A program made the translations under genes and the position numbers. A stretch of 64,000 nt of DNA, from positions 62,001 through 126,000 of the forward strand of contig CAVVYV010000004.1 in NCBI GenBank assembly GCA_963752585.1, read 5' to 3'. The stretch is from CAVVYV01 sp963752585 (GTDB lineage: Bacteria > Actinomycetota > Thermoleophilia > Solirubrobacterales > 70-9). Numbering within the stretch: the stretch's first letter is position 1; every line of letters starts with the position of its first letter. Below, piece after piece: positions 8,833 through 19,692 of this stretch. The notes under the pieces are model-generated. The model was not told the DNA's origin. It worked only from the letters and a program-made list of their open reading frames with translations, and did not search any database.

Positions 8833-10274
8833 ATGGCAGCGAGCACCGAGACCCAGGCTCCGCCCGCCACCGAGAGGGCCGCCGAGCTCCAGGAGCTTGC
8901 CCAAAGACACCTGTGGATGCACTTCACCCGGATGGGGTCGTTCGGCCCCGAGCACGAGGTGCCGATCATCGTTCGCGGCGACGGCTGCTACGTCTGGGAC
9001 ATACACGGCAACCGCTATCTCGACGGCCTCTCGGCGCTCTTCTGCGTCAACTCCGGCCACGGCCGGACCGAGCTCGGCGATGCCGCGGCCGCCCAGGTGC
9101 GCGAGCTCGACTTCGTCACCGTCTGGAGCTACGCGCACCCGCGCGCGATCGAGCTCGCCACCAGGATCGCCGCGCTCTCCCCCGGCGATCTGAACCGGGT
9201 GTTCTTCACCAACAGCGGCTCCGAGGCGGTCGAGTCGGCCCTGAAGCTCGCCCGCAGCTACCACCGGATGCGGGGCAACGGCCAGAAGATCAAGGTGATC
9301 GCCCGCGAGATCGCCTACCACGGCACCACCCTCGGGGCGCTCAGCGCCACCGGGATCCCGGCGCTGCGGAGCGACTTCGAGCCCCTCGCCCCCGGCGGGG
9401 TCCACGTCCCCAACACCAACAGCTACCGCTGGCCCGAGGACCGCGACCCGCTCTGGGCGGCGGAGCAGGATCGAGGAGCGGATCCTCTTCGAGGGCCCGG
9501 AGACGGTCGCCGCGGTGATCCTCGAGCCGCTCCAGAACGCCGGCGGCTGTATCCCGCCGCAGGAGGGTTATTTCCAGCGGGTGCGCGAGATCTGCGACCG
9601 CCACGACGTCCTCCTGATCTCCGACGAGGTGATCTGCGCCTGGGGCCGCCTCGGCCACTGGTTCGGCTGCCAGCGCTACGGCTACCAGCCGGACATCATG
9701 ACCGTCGCCAAGGCGCTCACCTCCGCCTACGTGCCGATGGGCGGGATGATCGTCAGCGACCGGGTGTTCGAGCCCTACTCCGAGGGCAACGCGAGCTTCG
9801 CCCACGGCTCGACCTTCGCCGGCCACCCGGTGGCCGCGGCGGTTGCGATGGCGAACCTCGACGTATTCGAGCGCGAGGACCTCTGCGGGCACGTGCGCGA
9901 GAAGGAGGACGAGTTCCGGGCGGCGCTCGAGTCGCTCTACGACATCCCGATCGTCGGCGACGTGCGCGGCGACGGCTACTTCTACGCGCTCGAGCTGGTC
10001 AAGGACAAGGACACGAAGGAGACGCTCGACGACGAGGAGTCGGAGAAGCTGCTCCGCGGCTACCTCTCCGGCGAGCTCTACCGGCGCGGCCTGATCTGCC
10101 GGGCCGACGACCGCGGCGACCCGGTCGTTCAGCTGTCCCCTCCGCTGATCGCCGACAGCGAGCAGTTCGAGGAGATCGTCGAACGTCCTCCGGCCGGTGC
10201 TGGAAGAGGCCTCCCGCCGCGTCAGGGGAGCAGGCTCCGGTAGAGCAGCAGCGCCGGGGTCCCGCGGAGGGTAG
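8833..10274 (+). CDS. Class III aminotransferase (putrescine/omega-amino acid:pyruvate type)
   Basis: PLP-dependent aminotransferase, about 480 aa. Features are WDIHGNRYLDGLSALFCVNSG (substrate side; quoted here as YLDGLSALFCVN), the SGSEAVESALKLAR PLP-phosphate loop, LLISDEVICAWGRLGHWFG, and the Schiff-base lysine in TVAKALTSAYVPMGG. The family includes SpuC, KauB partners and omega-amino acid:pyruvate transaminases. With the downstream alanine dehydrogenase and aldehyde dehydrogenase it suggests amine + pyruvate to aldehyde + alanine. Extra bases near 9468 (breaks AERIEERILFEGPE) and 10182 (breaks FEEIVE-VLRPVLEEASRR) were bridged; the true stop is TAG 10272-10274. ATG 8833 is preceded by AAGGAGG. 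Confidence 0.88.
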
Positions 10275-10276
10275 GC

Positions 10277-11829
10277 GTGCTCACCGTCGACAGCCTCACC
10301 TCGGAGCTCGGGCTGAAGATCGCCGCCGGGGCCGACGCCGTCGACGGGCGTGAGATTCGCTGGGTCCACATGTCGGAGCTCCGCGACCCGACCCCGTGGC
10401 TGTCCGGTGGAGAGCTGCTGCTGACCACCGGCCTCAGCCTGGACACCGCCGAGCGCCAGCGCGAGTACCTGCAGCTGCTCGCGAGCAGCGAGCTGGCAGG
10501 GCTCGGCTTCGGCACCGGCTTCGACCACGCGAAGCTGCCGAAGCCCCTGGTCGAGGAGGCCGACGAGCTCGGCTTCCCGGTGTTCGAGGTGCCATACGAG
10601 ATGCCGTTCATCGCGATCACCGAGGCCGCCTTCAGCCGCCTCGTCAACGAGCAGTACGACGTGCTCTCGCGCGGGATCGCGGTCAACGAGCGCCTCGAGC
10701 GGCTGGTCCTCGAGGGAGGTGGGCTGGACGAGGTCGCACGAGAGGTCGCGGCGGCCGTCGGAGGGAGCTCCCTGGTCTTCGGTGCGCACGGCGAGACCCT
10801 GGCGCACGGGGGCCGGCGCCTACCGGCGGAGCTCACCGATGCGATTCGCGCCGAGGTCGAGCCCCGCGGCTCCGCCGCCGCACCCTTCGTCCCGACCCAA
10901 GCCGGATCTGCGCGGTCGGGCGCTCGCCCATCCCGTTTCGCCGCGCGGCGGCGCCGCCGAGGCCTGGCTGGTCGTCGTTCGCCGCTCGGGGGAGCTCGGT
11001 GACTTCGAGCGCCTCTGCGTGCAGCAGGCGGCGATCGTTGTCGCCCTGGCGCTGATGCGCGAGCGGGTCGCCCGGGAGACCGAGCGCCGGCTCTCCGGCG
11101 AGGTGCTCGCCGCGACGCTGTCCGGGCGGTTGGCGCCCGACGACGTTCGCGACCGGCTGACGCCGTTCGGGATCGGTGAGCGCTCCGCGGTCCTCGCCTT
11201 CGAGCTCGGCGATCCCGAGCGCGGCCGAGCAGACCCTGGAGGGGTTCCTCGCCGGCCGCAGCCGCCCCGCCCTGGTCGCGCCTCACCCGGCCGGCCGCCG
11301 AGAGCTGCTCTGCGCGGTGGTCGACTCCGGCGACGAGGATCCGATCGAGCTCGCGGCCGAGGCGAGGAAGGCGATCGAGGCCGCGCACGGGCCGACCCGC
11401 GCGGCCTCGAGCAGGGCGCTGCCGACGGAGCGGGTGCGCCACTCCTTCCACGAGGCGCGCTGCGCGCTCGAGGCGACCGGCTTCTCCAACGGCGCCGCGC
11501 CCGAGGTCGCGTCCCACCGGGACCTCGGCGCGTTCACCCTGCTGCTCTCGGTGCAGGACGCCGACGCGCTCCGGCTCTACTGCGACTCGGTCCTGGGCCC
11601 GATCGAGGAGTCCGACGACCGCTACGCGGGCGAGCTGCTGCGCTCGCTCGAGGCCTACATCGAGCGCAACGGCCACTGGGAGCGGGCGGCCGGCGACTGC
11701 TACTGCCACCGGCACACGCTGCGCTACCGGATCAAGCGGATCGAGGAGCTCACCGGGAGGGACCTGAGCCGGGCAAACGACCGGGTGGAGCTCTGGCTCG
11801 CCTTGCGCGCGAAGGAGCTGATCGCGTGA
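10277..11829 (+). CDS. PucR/CdaR-family transcriptional regulator
   Basis: Regulator of about 517 aa. The N-terminal PucR domain is seen as LTSELGLKIAAGADAV and LSGGELLLTTGLSL. A central GGDEF-like/CdaR region follows, then a C-terminal PucR-type HTH (SLEAYIERNGHWERAAGDC, HTLRYRIKRIEELTGRDL). Frame breaks near 10898 and 11223 are bridged by RPKPDLRGRALAHPV and AAEQTLEGFLAG. GTG 10277 starts 2 bp after the aminotransferase stop. PucR proteins usually control nearby nitrogen-catabolic genes in response to a substrate, so it is the likely regulator of this operon and perhaps of both Pot systems. Confidence 0.88.
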
Positions 11830-12947
11830 GGGTCGCCGTCCTCGGCGCAGGTGGCACGATCGCTCCCGCGATCGTCCGCGACCTGGCCGAGTCCGAGGAG
11901 GTGACGGCACTGCGCCTGCTCGACCTCGACCTGCGGCGCGCCGAGGAGGTCGCGATCGAGCACGGCCTCGGCAAGGCCGAGGCCTACGAGGCGGACGCGA
12001 CCTCCAACCTGACCGAGCAGCTCGCCGGGATCGACGTCCTCGTCAACTCGGCCGCCTACCGGATCAACCTCGCCGCGATGAGCTCGTGCCTCGAAGGCCG
12101 GCTGCCACTACATGGACCTCGGCGGGCTCTACCACGTCACCCGCGAGCAGCTCGCCCTCTCCCGCAAGTTTCGCTCCCAGGGGCTGCTCGCCCTGCTCGG
12201 GATCGGCTCGGCCCCGGGGAAGACCAACCTGCTCGCGGCGCGCGCCGCAGCCCAGCTGCCGGGCAAGCCGGTGTCGATCTCGGTCGCGGCCGCCGGGCAG
12301 GGACCTCGCCCCGCCCTCGGGGCTGAGCTTTCCGTACGCGCTCCGCACTCTGCTCGACGAGCTGACGATGCCGCCGATGGCCCTGATCAACGGCAAGCCG
12401 GAGGAGCTGGAGCCGATGCAGGCCGGCCCGACGATCGACTTCGGTGAGCCGATCGGAAACGCCGAGACGATCTTCACCCTTCACTCGGAGGTCCTCACCT
12501 TCGGCGAAAGCTTCGGCGCGAAGTACGTCACCTTCGCGCTCTCGCTTTCGGGATGAGGTGCTCCGGCACCTGAACGAGCTGGTGGGGGCGAGCGAGGAGC
12601 GAGTGGCCGACGCGGCGCGCTCAGCATCGCCCCCTTCGGACCGCACAGTCTCGGTCCACCTGGTCGAGGTGGTCGGCGAGGACACCACGGTGCGGGCGCG
12701 GAGCGTCACCGAGCCGGTGGAGCGCTGGGGGATCGGTGGCGGCGTCTGCTCAACGGCGACACCGGCGGCGGCGGCCGTCCGGCTCCTCGCCCGGGGCCGG
12801 ATCACGGCCGTCGGGGCGATGCCACCCGAGCGCTGCATCGACCCCGACGAGATGTTCGCCGAGCTCGAGGGCCGCGGGATTCGATTCGAGGTCACCAGCG
12901 CGCCGCGGTCCGATGCCCAGCCGCTTCTGACGAGGATCGCGAGATGA
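11826..12947 (+). CDS. Saccharopine dehydrogenase-like NAD(P)-binding protein
   Basis: About 373 aa. The N-terminal Rossmann motif is VAVLGAGGTIAPAIVRDLA, followed by the family's LVNSAAYRINLAAM and YMDLGGLYHVTREQL, and GIGSAPGKTNLLAA. Relatives include lysine 6-dehydrogenase, saccharopine reductase and carboxynorspermidine/homospermidine enzymes, so a role in amine or lysine metabolism is reasonable, but the reaction is unknown. GTG 11826 overlaps the PucR stop (GTGA) and the TGA overlaps the ald ATG (ATGA), so translation is tightly coupled. Breaks near 12105, 12300 and 12548 are bridged; the C-terminus runs RSVTEPVERWGIGGGVCS to TRIAR. Confidence 0.8.
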
Positions 12948-14074
12948 AGGTCGGTGTCCCCACCGAGATCAAGGAGGACGAGTACCGGGTCGCCCTCACC
13001 CCGGCGGGAGCCCGCGAGCTCGCCGAGCACGGCCACCAGGTCCTGCTCCAGGCGGGCGCCGGGGAGGGCAGCGCGCTCGGCGACGAGGCCTACTCCGCCC
13101 AGGGGGCGACGATCCTCCCGGATGCGGCAGCCGTCTTCGAGCAGGCGGAGATGGTGCTGAAGGTGAAGGAGCCGCAATCACCCGAGGTCGAGATGCTGTC
13201 TCCGGGCCAGACCCTGTTCACCTATCTGCACCTGGCGCCCAACCCCGATCTCACCCGGGGCCTCCAGGAGAGCGGCGCCATCTGCGTCGCCTACGAGACG
13301 GTCGAGGACTCCCACGGGCAGCTGCCGCTGCTTGCGCCGATGAGCGAGATCGCCGGGAAGATCGCCACCCAGGCGGGGGCCTTCTTCCTCGAGAAGCCGC
13401 TCGGCGGCCGGGGGATCCTCCTCGGCGGCGTCCCCGGGGTGGCGGCGGCGACGGTGATGGTGATCGGCGGCGGCGCGGTCGGGATGAACGCCGCATTCAT
13501 CGCGATCGGGATGGAGGCCGACGTCTTCGTCTACGACGTCTCGATCGACAGGCTGCGCGAGCTCGACATCGCCTTCGGCGGCCGCGCGTCGACCGTCTAC
13601 TCGTCGGTGCTCTCGATCGAGGAGATGCTGCCGCGAGCCGACCTGGTGATCGGCGCCGTTCTCGTCCACGGCGCCCGGGCCCCCAAGGTCGTCCGCACGG
13701 AGCAGCTGAAGCTGATGAAGCGACACGCGGTCCTCGTCGACGTCGCGATCGACCAGGGCGGCTGCTTCGAGACCTCCCGCCCGACCACCCACCGCGAGCC
13801 CACCTTCGAGGTCGACGGGATCACCCACTACTGCGTCGCGAACATGCCCGGGGCGGTCCCGATCACCTCGACCTTCGCGCTCACCAACGCAACGCTTCCG
13901 TACGTAATCGCTCTCGCCGACCACGGCGTCGCCGAGGCGGCTCGCCGCGATCCCGGGCTGAGACTCGGGATCAACGTCGCCGCCGGTAGTGTCACTCACC
14001 CGGCCGTCGCCGAGGGCGTTGGCGTCGAGCACACCCCGGTCGAGGAAGTGCTCGACAGCAAACAGAAGGCCTGA
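12944..14074 (+). CDS. ald: Alanine dehydrogenase
   Basis: 376 aa, NAD-dependent L-alanine dehydrogenase (alanine to pyruvate + ammonia). Start MKVGVPTEIKEDEYRVALTP is the family signature. The NAD-binding region is GVPGVAAATVMVIGGGAVG, followed by DVAIDQGGCFETSRPTTH, and the C-terminus TSTFALTNATLPYV is typical. It is intact, with no frame breaks. In this operon it can recycle pyruvate from the alanine made by the aminotransferase, driving amine breakdown and releasing ammonia (inference from context). Confidence 0.96.
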   Translation: MKVGVPTEIKEDEYRVALTPAGARELAEHGHQVLLQAGAGEGSALGDEAYSAQGATILPDAAAVFEQAEMVLKVKEPQSPEVEMLSPGQTLFTYLHLAPNPDLTRGLQESGAICVAYETVEDSHGQLPLLAPMSEIAGKIATQAGAFFLEKPLGGRGILLGGVPGVAAATVMVIGGGAVGMNAAFIAIGMEADVFVYDVSIDRLRELDIAFGGRASTVYSSVLSIEEMLPRADLVIGAVLVHGARAPKVVRTEQLKLMKRHAVLVDVAIDQGGCFETSRPTTHREPTFEVDGITHYCVANMPGAVPITSTFALTNATLPYVIALADHGVAEAARRDPGLRLGINVAAGSVTHPAVAEGVGVEHTPVEEVLDSKQKA

Positions 14075-14087
14075 CCAAGGAGGAGAG

Positions 14088-15593
14088 ATGGCAACCGCAA
14101 CCGCAAGGCGCAGCGCAAGGCCAAGGCCAAGGCGAAGGCCAAGGGCAGCCGGAACTCGAGGCCGATCTCGCTCAAGAACATGATCGGCGGCAAGTTCGTC
14201 GCCCCGGTCGACGGCAAGCGCGAGGCGGTCGTCAACCCCGCCTCCGGCGAGGTGATTGCGAGGGCGCCGCTCTCTACCAAGAAGGACGTCGATGCGAGCC
14301 GTGAAGGCGGCCAAGGAGGCCTTCGAGACCTGGGGGACGACCACCCCCGCCGAGCGCTCGGCGGCCCTGCTCAAGATCGCCGACGGGATCGAGGAGCGGG
14401 CCGAGGAGATCGCCGACCTCGAGGCGGCGGACGCCGGCAAGCCCCGCTCGGCCTTCCTCGAGGACGAGATCCCGTTCATGGCCGACAACCTGCGCTACTT
14501 CGCGGGCGCCGCGCGCAACCTCGAGGGCCGCGCCGCGGGCGAGTACCTGGAGGGCTACACCTCGTTCGTCCGCCGCGAGCCGGTCGGCGTGGTCGGCCAG
14601 ATCACCCCCTGGAACTACCCGCTGATGATGGCGATCTGGAAGATCGCGCCGGCGCTCGCCGCCGGAAACACCCTCGTCCTGAAGCCCGCCGAGACCACCC
14701 CGGTGACCACCCTCTCGGTCCTCGCCGAGCTCTGCGCCGAGCATCTGCCACCGGGGGTCGCCAACTACATCGGCGGCCACGGCCAGCCCGCCGGCGCGAG
14801 CCTGGTCACCCACCCCGACGTGGACATGGTCTCGCTGACCGGCTCACCGGAGACCGGCAAGTGGATCGCCCGCGAGGCGGCCGACAGCCTCAAGCGGGTC
14901 CACCTCGAGCTCGGGGGCAAGGCGCCGGTGGTCGTCTTCGACGACGTCGACATGGAGACGGCGATGGAGACGATCGCGGGCACCGGCTACTACAACGCCG
15001 GCCAGGACTGCACCGCGGCGACCCGGGTGCTCGCCTCGAAGAAGGTCTACGACGACGTCGTCAACGGCCTCGCCGAGCAGGCGAAGGGACTGAAGCTCGG
15101 GGACACGCTCGACGGGAAGACGACGCTCGGGCCGCTCAACTCCGAGCGCCAGCGCAAGCGGGTCGAGGGCTTCCTCGACCGGGCGCCCGAGAGCGCCGAG
15201 ATCGTCACCGGCGGCAAGGAGCCGCGGCGTCCCGGCTTCTTCCTGAAGCCGGCCGTGGTCGCGGGGCTGAAGCAGTCCGACGAGATGATCCAGGACGAGA
15301 TCTTCGGCCCGGTGATCACGGTCCAGCCGTTCAAGAGCGAGGAGAAGGCGATCGAGTGGGCGAACGGGACCCGCTACGGGCTCGCCTCATCGGTCTGGAC
15401 CCGCGACATCGGCAGGGCGCTGCGGGTGTCGAAGGCGCTCCGCTTCGGCTGCGTCTGGATCAACGACCACATCCCGATCGCCTCGGAGATGCCGCACGGC
15501 GGCTACAAGCAGTCCGGCTACGGCAAGGACCTGTCGATGTACTCGCTCGAGGACTACACGAACATCAAGCACGTGATGACGAACATCTCCTGA
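14088..15593 (+). CDS. Aldehyde dehydrogenase (aminoaldehyde/betaine aldehyde type) with Lys/Ala-rich N-terminal tail
   Basis: NAD(P)-dependent aldehyde dehydrogenase of about 501 aa. It has TPWNYPLMMAIWKIAPALAA, catalytic Glu in HLELGGKAPVVVF and catalytic Cys in NAGQDCTAATRVL, and ends YTNIKHVMTNIS. With the aminotransferase it would oxidise 4-aminobutyraldehyde or a similar product. An unusual basic tail precedes the domain: in the corrected frame it reads RKAQRKAKAKAKAKGSRNS before the domain start NMIGGKFVAPVDGKREA. There are breaks near 14100 (one base missing or added in the tail) and near 14294 (extra A; restores KKDVDAAVKAAKEAF). ATG 14088 has GGAGAG upstream, 14 bp after ald. Confidence 0.9.
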
Positions 15594-15611
15594 CCCTCGG
15601 TTCTCGCGCCC

Positions 15612-16448
15612 TCAGGGGACCGCGGCGCTTTCGGCGACGACCGGGCCTCCGCGCGCGGAGATGCTCTCTTCCTGGGTCAGCCTGTGGGCGAGGTAGACCG
15701 GGATCGCCGAGAGGAGGATCACGAGCACGGCGACGACGTTGACGATCGGGAGCTGGTTCGGCCGGGCGAGGTTGGTGAAGATCCAGATCGGCAGCGTCTG
15801 GTCGGAGCCGGCGGTGAACGTGGTGACGATGATCTCGTCAAAGGAGAGCGCGAACGCCAGCAGCGCCCCCGCCACCAGCGCCGTGCGCAGGTTGGGGAAG
15901 GTGACGTGGCGGAAGGTCTGCCAGGTGTCGGCGCCGAGGTCGGCCGAGGCCTCCTCGAAGGAGGTCGAGACCCGGCGCAGGCGCGCGACGACGTTGTTGT
16001 AGACGACGACGATGCAGAAGGTGGCGTGCGCGGTGACGATCGTGAACAGCCCCAGGTCGATGCCCAGCACCTGGGTGAAGGTCGTGTTCAACGCCATGCC
16101 GGTGACGATCCCGGGCAGCGCTATCGGCAGGATCACGATGAAGGAGATCGTCTCGCGGCCGAAGAAGCTGAAGCGCGCGACCGCTAGCGAGGCGAGGGTG
16201 CCGAGGAGGATCGCAATCGCCGTCGCCCCCAGGCCCGCTTTCAGCGAGTTGACAAGCGCGTCGCGGGCACCCTCGTTCTCGAACGCCTTGCCGAACCACT
16301 CGAGCGTCAGGCCGGGTGGCGGCCACTCGAGCACCCGCGACTCGTTGAAGGCGTAGAGGAAGACGACCGCGAGCGGGATGTAGATGAAGGCGAGCGTCCC
16401 GCCGACGCCGGCGCGAAGCGCCCAGCGGGCTCGGCCCGAGAGTCTCAC
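15612..16448 (-). CDS. potC: Polyamine ABC transporter permease PotC, second system
   Basis: 278-aa inner-membrane permease, intact. It has six membrane segments (GVGGTLAFIYIPLAVVFLYA near the N-terminus) and the EAA loop TSFEEASADLGADTWQTFRH. GTG 16448 starts 10 bp after the potB2 stop. It is the last gene of the second Pot operon and faces the aldehyde dehydrogenase tail-to-tail with an 18-bp gap. It differs from the first-system potC in sequence, so this is a separate transporter, perhaps with another amine preference. Confidence 0.93.
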   Translation of the reverse strand: MRLSGRARWALRAGVGGTLAFIYIPLAVVFLYAFNESRVLEWPPPGLTLEWFGKAFENEGARDALVNSLKAGLGATAIAILLGTLASLAVARFSFFGRETISFIVILPIALPGIVTGMALNTTFTQVLGIDLGLFTIVTAHATFCIVVVYNNVVARLRRVSTSFEEASADLGADTWQTFRHVTFPNLRTALVAGALLAFALSFDEIIVTTFTAGSDQTLPIWIFTNLARPNQLPIVNVVAVLVILLSAIPVYLAHRLTQEESISARGGPVVAESAAVP

Positions 16449-16458
16449 GCCGGCCGCC

Positions 16459-17359
16459 TCATACGTGCTCGAACGCTCCCAGCCGCCGGGCGATCAGCAG
16501 ATAGACGATCATCACCGCCACCGGCACCAGCGCGAAGGCGGCGGCGAGCGGCAGGTTGTTGGCGACGCCGACGTTGTTGTAGACGACGTTGCCGATGAAC
16601 TGGGTGCTGCTGACGAGGCTGGGGGCGATGAAGTCGCCCAGCGTCAGCGAGAAGGTGAAGATGGAGCCGGCGACCACGGCGGGAAAGGCGAGTGGCAGGA
16701 TCACCCGCCGGAAGGTCGTCCACGGCTTCGCCCCGAGGTCATCGGAGGCGCTCAGCAGCGAGTCTTGGATTCGCTCCAGCCCCGCGTAGATCGGGATCAC
16801 CATGAACGGCAGCCAGAGGTAGCTCATCACCAGCCAGAGCCGGAAGATGTCGCCGTCGGGCACGGTCAGCCCGATCGGGTCGAGCATCCAGTTCAGCGCT
16901 CCTTCCTCGCTCAGGATCGTGCGCCAGGCGTAGACCTTGATCAAGTAGCTCGACCAGAGCGGCATCAGCACCGCCACAACGAGCAGGGCCTTGACGCGCG
17001 GTGACGCAACCTTGGCCATGTAGAAGGCGATCGGGAAGGCGAGCAGCGCGTCGGTGACCGTCACCAGCGCGGCCACCCCGATCGTGCGGAAGGTGATCGC
17101 CCGGTAGACCGGCTCGGTCAGCGTCTCGAAGTTCTGGAGGCTGAAGCCCTGTTGGATCTCGCCGGTGAAGTCGTCCAGGTGCCAGAACGCCGCCGCGAAG
17201 AGCGCGGCGAGCGAGCCCAGATAGGCGATCACCAGCCAGCCGACGGGGCCCGCCAGCAGAGTTCCTACCTGGAGCCGGGGCCGCCCGTGGAAGAGGTCGG
17301 CGAGCCTGCGGCCCGCCGACCTCCTGGGCGGCTGCGCGCTCTACGCCAGCCGCTTCCAC
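16459..17359 (-). CDS. potB: Polyamine ABC transporter permease PotB, second system
   Basis: About 300 aa. The clear part runs from GWLVIAYLGSLAALFAAAFW to ARRLGAFEHV, with EAA-loop DSLLSASDDLGAKPWTTFRR. The N-terminal end is uncertain. In the correct frame it extends upstream through AQPPRRSAGRRLADLFHGRP to a TAG, so I place the start at GTG 17359 in the neighbouring frame with one base error between about 17290 and 17345. It lies 32 bp after potD2. Confidence 0.87.
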
Positions 17360-17391
17360 GAATCGGTGTTCGAGGCGATCCTCGATCGGGA

Positions 17392-18595
17392 TCAGCCCTT
17401 CACTTCCGTGAATCCCTGGACCCACTCGTCATAGGTCTTGCAGACCTCGCCGCGGTCATCGCCGCAGTCCTTGGTGGGAGTCTTCCAGTACTCGATCTGG
17501 TCGAAGAACGCTTCGTCATCTGCGTGGAATATGTCGCAGTGGTTCTTCACCTCCGTCAGGGCGCAGGACTTCTCGTTGGCGGGAGCCTCGCCGAAGTACT
17601 CGGCGACGGCCGCGTTCGCCTCGGGACTGACGATGTGGTTCATCCACAGGTACATGCAGTTCGGGTTCTTCGCCTCCGAACTCAGCATCCATGTGTCCGA
17701 CCAACCCGTCGCGCCCTCCGACGGGCAGGGTGTTCTTGCCGTTGACGCCCTCGTCCTGGGCCAGATTGGTAATGATCTGCCAGGTCGTGCCGACGGTCGA
17801 ATCGCCGTTGGCGAACGCCTCGATCTCCGCCGTATAGACGGACCAGTACTCGCCGATGTTCTGCCTCTGCTGCTTCAGCAGATCGATCGCGGCGTCGAAC
17901 TGCTCCTGGTCGAGCTCGTAGGGGTCCTCGATCCCGAGCTCGGGGTTGTGCTCACGCAGGTAAAGCGCCGCGTCCGCGATGTAAATCGCGTTGTCGTACG
18001 CCGTCACGTTGCCCTTGTAGTTCGAGGCGACGGCCGGGTCGAAGACGACGTCCCATGACGTCGGGTCGGGCTTCACCTGGTCGGGATTCCACATCAGCAG
18101 GTTCGCCCCGCGTCCGTGGGGGATCCCGTAGTTCGTGCCGTCGACGGTGTTCCACGGCTGGTCCTTCAGCGCCGGGAAGATGTCGGCGTAGTTCGGGACC
18201 AGGTCAACGTTGACCGGATCCACATCGCCGCCCTCGATCAGGCGCCCCGACGCGTCACCGGATGCGGAAACACCGTCGTACTCGCCGGTGCGCATCAGCG
18301 TCACCATCTCGTCCGAGGTGTTTCCGACTTTGACGTTGACCTGGCAGCCGGTCTCCTGCTCGAAGCCGGTCACCCAGTCGACTGCCGGGTCGGTTGACCC
18401 GTCCTCGACGTACCCGGCCCAGGCGACCAGGTTGAGTTCTCCTTCACCGGCCCCGACCTCGGTCAGTGCAGCGGCGGAATCGCCGCCGCCATCGTCATCA
18501 TCGTCCCCGCAGCCGGCGATCGCCAGCATCGCGAGCGCCAACGCCCCGATGATCAGGACGGGCACCCAGGCGGGGTGAGCTCGTAGTCGGCTCAC
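17392..18595 (-). CDS. potD: Polyamine ABC transporter substrate-binding lipoprotein PotD, second system
   Basis: About 400 aa. Signal sequence HPAWVPVLIIGALALAMLA leads to lipobox IAGC (Cys about residue 29), then an acidic GDDDDD spacer. The binding domain begins ELNLVAWAGYVEDGSTDPAV and ends DEWVQGFTEVKG. An extra G near 17721 breaks LPVEGATGWSDTWMLSS, a conserved PotD block, and was bridged. GTG 18595 overlaps the potA2 stop (GTGA). Only distantly similar to the first PotD here. Confidence 0.9.
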
Positions 18596-19623
18596 TTTGA
18601 TTCCTCCTCTCCCTGGACGGCGACGGTCTGATCCGCGCGCCATCCAATTTTCACTTTCCGTCCACGCTGCTCCTGGGCCTCCGCTGAGGAGGTCTCCAGG
18701 TTCTGGCGGACCACTTGAAGCTCTCCACCCGCCTCGAGGTCGACCAGGAATCGGGTGATCATCCCGGCGTAGGAGACGTCCCTGATCGTCCCCTCCTCGA
18801 CGTGAAGTCCTTGCGGCAGGGTGCCGTTGTCGGCGATCGTCACCTTCTCCGGCCGGACCGTGAACCGGCGCCCATCGCGCTCCAGCAGGTTCGAGACGCC
18901 GACGAAGCCGGCGACGAACGGGTTGGCGGGACGCTCGTAGACCTCGGTCGGGGTCCCAACCTGCTCGATCCGGCCCTGGTTGAAGACGGCGATCCGGTTC
19001 GACATCGTCAGCGCCTCCTCCTGGTCATGGGTGACGTAGATGAAGGTGATCCCCACCTCGTCCTGGATCGTCTTCAGCTCCACCTGCATCTGCTCGCGGA
19101 GCTTCAGGTCGAGCGCCCCCAGCGGCTCGTCGAGCAGGAGCACGCGCGGCCGGTTGACGATCGACCGGGCGAGCGCCACCCGCTGCTGTTGCCCGCCCGA
19201 GAGCTGGTTCGGCTTCCGACTCTCATAGCCGGCGAGCCGCACGGTCTCGAGCGCCTCGGCCGCCTTCCGGCGCCTCTCCTCGCGCTTTACGCCCTTCACC
19301 CGCAGCCCGTACTCGACGTTCTCGCCCACGGTCATGTGCGGAAACAGGGCGTAGTCCTGGAAGACGGTGTTGACCGAGCGGTCGTACGGCGGGAGTCCGG
19401 TGACGTCTCGCCCGCCGAGCTCGACCCGGCCGGCGTCCGGCTCCTCGAAGCCGGCGATCATCCGGAGCGTCGTCGTCTTGCCGGATCCGGAGGGCCCGAG
19501 CAGGGTGAAGAACTCGCCCCGGCCGACCTCGAGATCGAGCACCGTCGACCGCGATCACCTCCCCGTAGCGCTTGCTGACGCCGACCAGCCGGACGTCGGG
19601 GGCGCCGCCGACCTCGGCGGCAT
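18592..19623 (-). CDS. potA: Polyamine ABC transporter ATP-binding protein PotA, second system
   Basis: About 343 aa ABC ATPase: GPSGSGKTT, TVFQDYALFPH, LSGGQQQR, VLLLDEPLGALDLK, YVTHDQEEALTMS, then a TOBE-like C-terminal part. The N-terminus is APDVRLVGVSKRYGEVIAVD, then an extra G near 19548 before VLDLEVGRGEFF. No start codon exists in that frame; ATG 19623 becomes the start if one extra C near 19617 is removed (MPEVGGAPDV). This start lies about 70 bp downstream of a palindromic operator, consistent with being the first gene of the operon. Confidence 0.9.
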
Positions 19624-19692
19624 GGCCCTCCTCGGTCTGGCTTGGGGCGCTCGGGGCTACCGCGATCTCCTTCTCGGACGAACCGATCGTCG

